A stretch of DNA of 7,797 nucleotides from contig DQOP01000018.1 of assembly GCA_015658585.1 (NCBI GenBank), positions 1 through 7,797 of the forward strand, read 5' to 3'. The translations under genes and the position numbers were made by a program. Source of the stretch: Candidatus Poseidoniales archaeon. Lineage in GTDB: Archaea > Thermoplasmatota > Poseidoniia > MGIII > CG-Epi1. Positions 6,878 to 7,797 of the stretch are shown here, one piece after another. How positions within the stretch are numbered: position 1 is the first letter of the stretch; each line of letters starts with the position of its first letter. The notes below the pieces were generated by a model. The model searched no databases, had not been told where the DNA came from, and was given only the letters and a program-made list of their open reading frames with translations.

Positions 6878-7123
6878 TTATACAGAATCAGATCTGCTTT
6901 GCCTAAATTCGTTGAATATAAATAAAATCAGGCCTACAGCTAAAACATAAGCACTGGTCTGTCTACCAAAGGCATCCGCTATCTCCACAACCACAATGGT
7001 CAAAATACAAATCAGCATAACTCCCCATTTTGTGATCTGGATTGCGTTCTTGTCCTCTGCGTCAAAGTACCTGATAAGACCTGCTGCTGATTGAAAACCC
7101 TGAGTTTTCTTTTCCTTGGCCAT
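6878..7123 (-). CDS. secG: Preprotein translocase subunit Sec61-beta (SecG), with an extra C-terminal helix
   Basis: The 81-residue protein has the Sec61-beta hallmark at its N-terminus: a basic start, then the conserved block GFQSAAGLIRYFDAEDKNAI (9-28). This block leads into a membrane helix at about 32-48. It is the small peripheral subunit of the SecYE translocon and works at the cytoplasmic membrane in protein export. Known archaeal members are usually about 50-60 residues with a single C-terminal helix. Here a second hydrophobic segment (about 57-71, SAYVLAVGLILFIF) and a polar tail (NEFRQSRSDSV) follow, which would return the C-terminus to the cytoplasm. A textbook TATA box sits at the distance expected for a leaderless transcript beginning at this ATG. 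It is transcribed away from the repeat-protein gene and toward the transglutaminase gene. Confidence 0.88.
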   Translation of the reverse strand: MAKEKKTQGFQSAAGLIRYFDAEDKNAIQITKWGVMLICILTIVVVEIADAFGRQTSAYVLAVGLILFIFNEFRQSRSDSV

Positions 7124-7144
7124 AACTTTTCGATTTGGAAGTCT

Positions 7145-7152
7145 TATATAAA
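7145..7152 (-). promoter_or_regulatory. TATA box of sec61-beta
   Basis: The - strand reads TTTATATA, a perfect archaeal TATA box. Its centre lies about 26 bases before the sec61-beta ATG at 7123. The transcript should therefore begin at or within a base or two of the start codon, and no Shine-Dalgarno is present. This makes sec61-beta a leaderless gene. Confidence 0.82.
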
Positions 7153-7247
7153 ATAATCCCCGTCGACAGACGCACTATTTTTGTATAATTGCAGACCACT
7201 ACCATTGATTACCCTAAAGATTATGTAACTTATAATGTAACTGTGAC
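7153..7247. other. Intergenic stretch between the repeat-protein gene and the sec61-beta promoter
   Basis: No gene is supported here. Next to the TATA box lies a short hairpin-capable sequence, CGTC-gaca-GACG at 7161-7172. It is followed on the + strand by five T's at 7178-7182, which is weakly terminator-like for + strand transcription. Further right is a 12-base tandem duplication. No T-run terminator for the - strand repeat gene is evident. Composition changes abruptly at about 7250, from A+T-rich on the left to G+C-rich on the right. Confidence 0.6.
7223..7242. repeat. Short tandem duplication, 12-base period
   Basis: ATGTAACT occurs at 7223-7230 and again at 7235-7242, 12 bases apart, directly beside the stop codon of the repeat-protein gene. 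Flanking bases are also similar. It could be replication slippage or a paired binding site; chance is not excluded in A/T-rich sequence. Confidence 0.45.
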
Positions 7248-7250
7248 CTA

Positions 7251-7346
7251 TTCAGGGCGACGGCGCAGCGCGATGACGGCCACGGCGGCGACAGCGGCGG
7301 CCAGCGACGGCACGGGGAGGAATCCATCGTCGTCTCCATCATCGGC
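7251..7346 (-). other. C-terminal anchor / sorting-signal-like tail of the propeller protein
   Basis: After the last blade the frame encodes an acidic spacer (ADDGDDD), then GFLPVPS, a 12-residue Ala/Val helix and RRRPE. The tripartite plan of a short Pro/Gly motif, hydrophobic helix and basic end is that of archaeosortase-processed PGF-CTERM-like tails. The exact motif differs (no PGF), so it may instead be a plain C-terminal membrane anchor. No archaeosortase gene lies in the window. The tail is downstream of the amber codon and would be lost if that codon terminates translation. Confidence 0.6.
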
Positions 7347-7790
7347 CTTGTCGAAGGCGTAGGCCTTGCCGTCCCCGGAGCCGGCGGTGAGGTACTCACC
7401 GTCTGCCAAGATGGAGACCGAAATCACCGCATCCCCAGTGGTATAGCTCCAGAGTGGCGTATTGCTGCCCTTGTTGAACAGGTAGACCTTAGCATCAGCG
7501 GAGCCGGAAACAATGTACTATCCGTTCGCCGAGATGGCCACCGAAATCACATCAGATCCAGTAGTATAACTCCAGAGTGGTGTACTACTGTCCTTGCCAA
7601 AGAGGTAGACTTTGTCATCATAGGATCCGGCAGCGATGTACTCGCCGTCAGCAGAGATAGAGACCGTCCACACAAGCCTCCCAGTGAAGTAGTTCCAGAG
7701 CGGTGTGCTGCTGTTCTTGTTGAATAGATAGATTTTTTGATCACGGGAGCCGGCGGCGATGTACTCTCCGTCCGTCGAGATAGCTACCGA
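7347..7790 (-). repeat. In-frame 123-base tandem repeats encoding propeller blades
   Basis: Three full units (7668-7790, 7545-7667, 7422-7544) and one partial unit (7347-7421) follow each other with an exact 123-base, 41-codon period. Similarity is visible at DNA as well as protein level, for example the repeated CCAGAGTGG segment on the + strand. This suggests expansion by duplication or ongoing homogenisation. More units are expected beyond the window. Confidence 0.9.
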
Positions 7791-7797
7791 CACCACA

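Larger units (their letters stand above)
7248..7797 (-). pseudogene. Secreted beta-propeller repeat protein (WD40/PQQ-like), 5'-truncated, with internal amber codon
   Basis: The frame runs in from beyond the right edge, so the true start is not visible; the GTG at 7796 is simply the first codon. The protein consists of 41-residue repeats of the form SVAIS-DGEYIAAGS-D-KVYLF-K-SSTPLWSYTTG, typical of outer-surface WD40/PQQ-like propellers. At 7518-7520 the frame meets TAG exactly where the other three repeats have GAG (Glu), one G-to-T change. The same frame then stays open for 89 more codons. These complete repeat 3, give a fourth partial repeat, an acidic linker (DDGDDD), a hydrophobic helix and a triple-Arg end, stopping at TAG 7250-7248. 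So either the gene carries a nonsense mutation, or the base is a sequence error, or the codon is read through. Coding is G+C-rich, unlike all neighbours, which suggests a different history. Confidence 0.78.

Noticed and set aside
7161..7182. Intrinsic terminator on the + strand
   Set aside because: The stem is only 4 base pairs, the T-run is 5 bases and offset, and no + strand gene lies upstream for it to terminate.
7214..7399. - strand Pro/Ser-rich frame of 61 codons
   Set aside because: It is an out-of-frame reading of the G+C-rich tail of the propeller gene; the in-frame reading gives a meaningful repeat and anchor.
7518..7520. TAG read as pyrrolysine
   Set aside because: The site is an ordinary repeat position with Glu in the sister repeats, not a catalytic residue. 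TAG also ends the GNAT gene and the repeat gene itself. Not impossible, but unsupported here.
7347..7790. CRISPR array
   Set aside because: The periodicity is 123 bases, in frame and coding throughout, without short identical repeats and unique spacers.
1..7797. Defence system, prophage or insertion sequence
   Set aside because: No nuclease, transposase, integrase, toxin-antitoxin pair or terminal inverted repeats were seen. CPBP proteases are sometimes linked to phage or bacteriocin immunity, but nothing nearby supports that here.

Overview
The window is archaeal and very probably euryarchaeal. It encodes transcription factor B, a Sec61-beta translocon subunit and an archaeal-type Elp3. Its promoters are archaeal TATA boxes about 25 bases ahead of the starts. 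Gene packing, the mix of leaderless and Shine-Dalgarno starts, and a surface beta-propeller protein with an anchor-like tail would fit a Thermoplasmata / marine group II-III type lineage. That placement is an inference; there is no rRNA or other decisive marker here.

Layout: one gene at the left edge runs on the + strand, a CPBP-family membrane protease whose 5' end lies outside the window. Everything else runs on the - strand. From right to left these are: (i) a 5'-truncated, G+C-rich repeat protein with a sorting-signal-like tail and an in-frame amber codon; (ii) a short intergenic stretch with a clear TATA box; (iii) Sec61-beta; (iv) a zinc-ribbon / membrane / transglutaminase-like protein overlapping by ATGA with a GNAT acetyltransferase; (v) a strong TATA box and Shine-Dalgarno, then a five-gene run. 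That run is TFB, a dolichol-kinase / CDP-diacylglycerol-synthase-like membrane protein, a 55-residue two-helix membrane protein, an M24 metallopeptidase and Elp3. The last four are separated by -4, -11 and +1 bases, so it reads as one transcription unit. Elp3 and the CPBP gene converge, and their stop codons share one TTAA palindrome.

How the genes relate: most are housekeeping functions (transcription initiation, wobble-uridine modification, proline-peptide turnover, protein export, probable lipid or polyprenol phosphorylation). Several are membrane or envelope proteins. I see no defence island, CRISPR array, tRNA, rRNA or insertion sequence. The points most worth checking are the unlisted 55-residue membrane protein, the nonsense codon in the propeller gene, the extra predicted helix in Sec61-beta, and the sharp composition change near base 7250.
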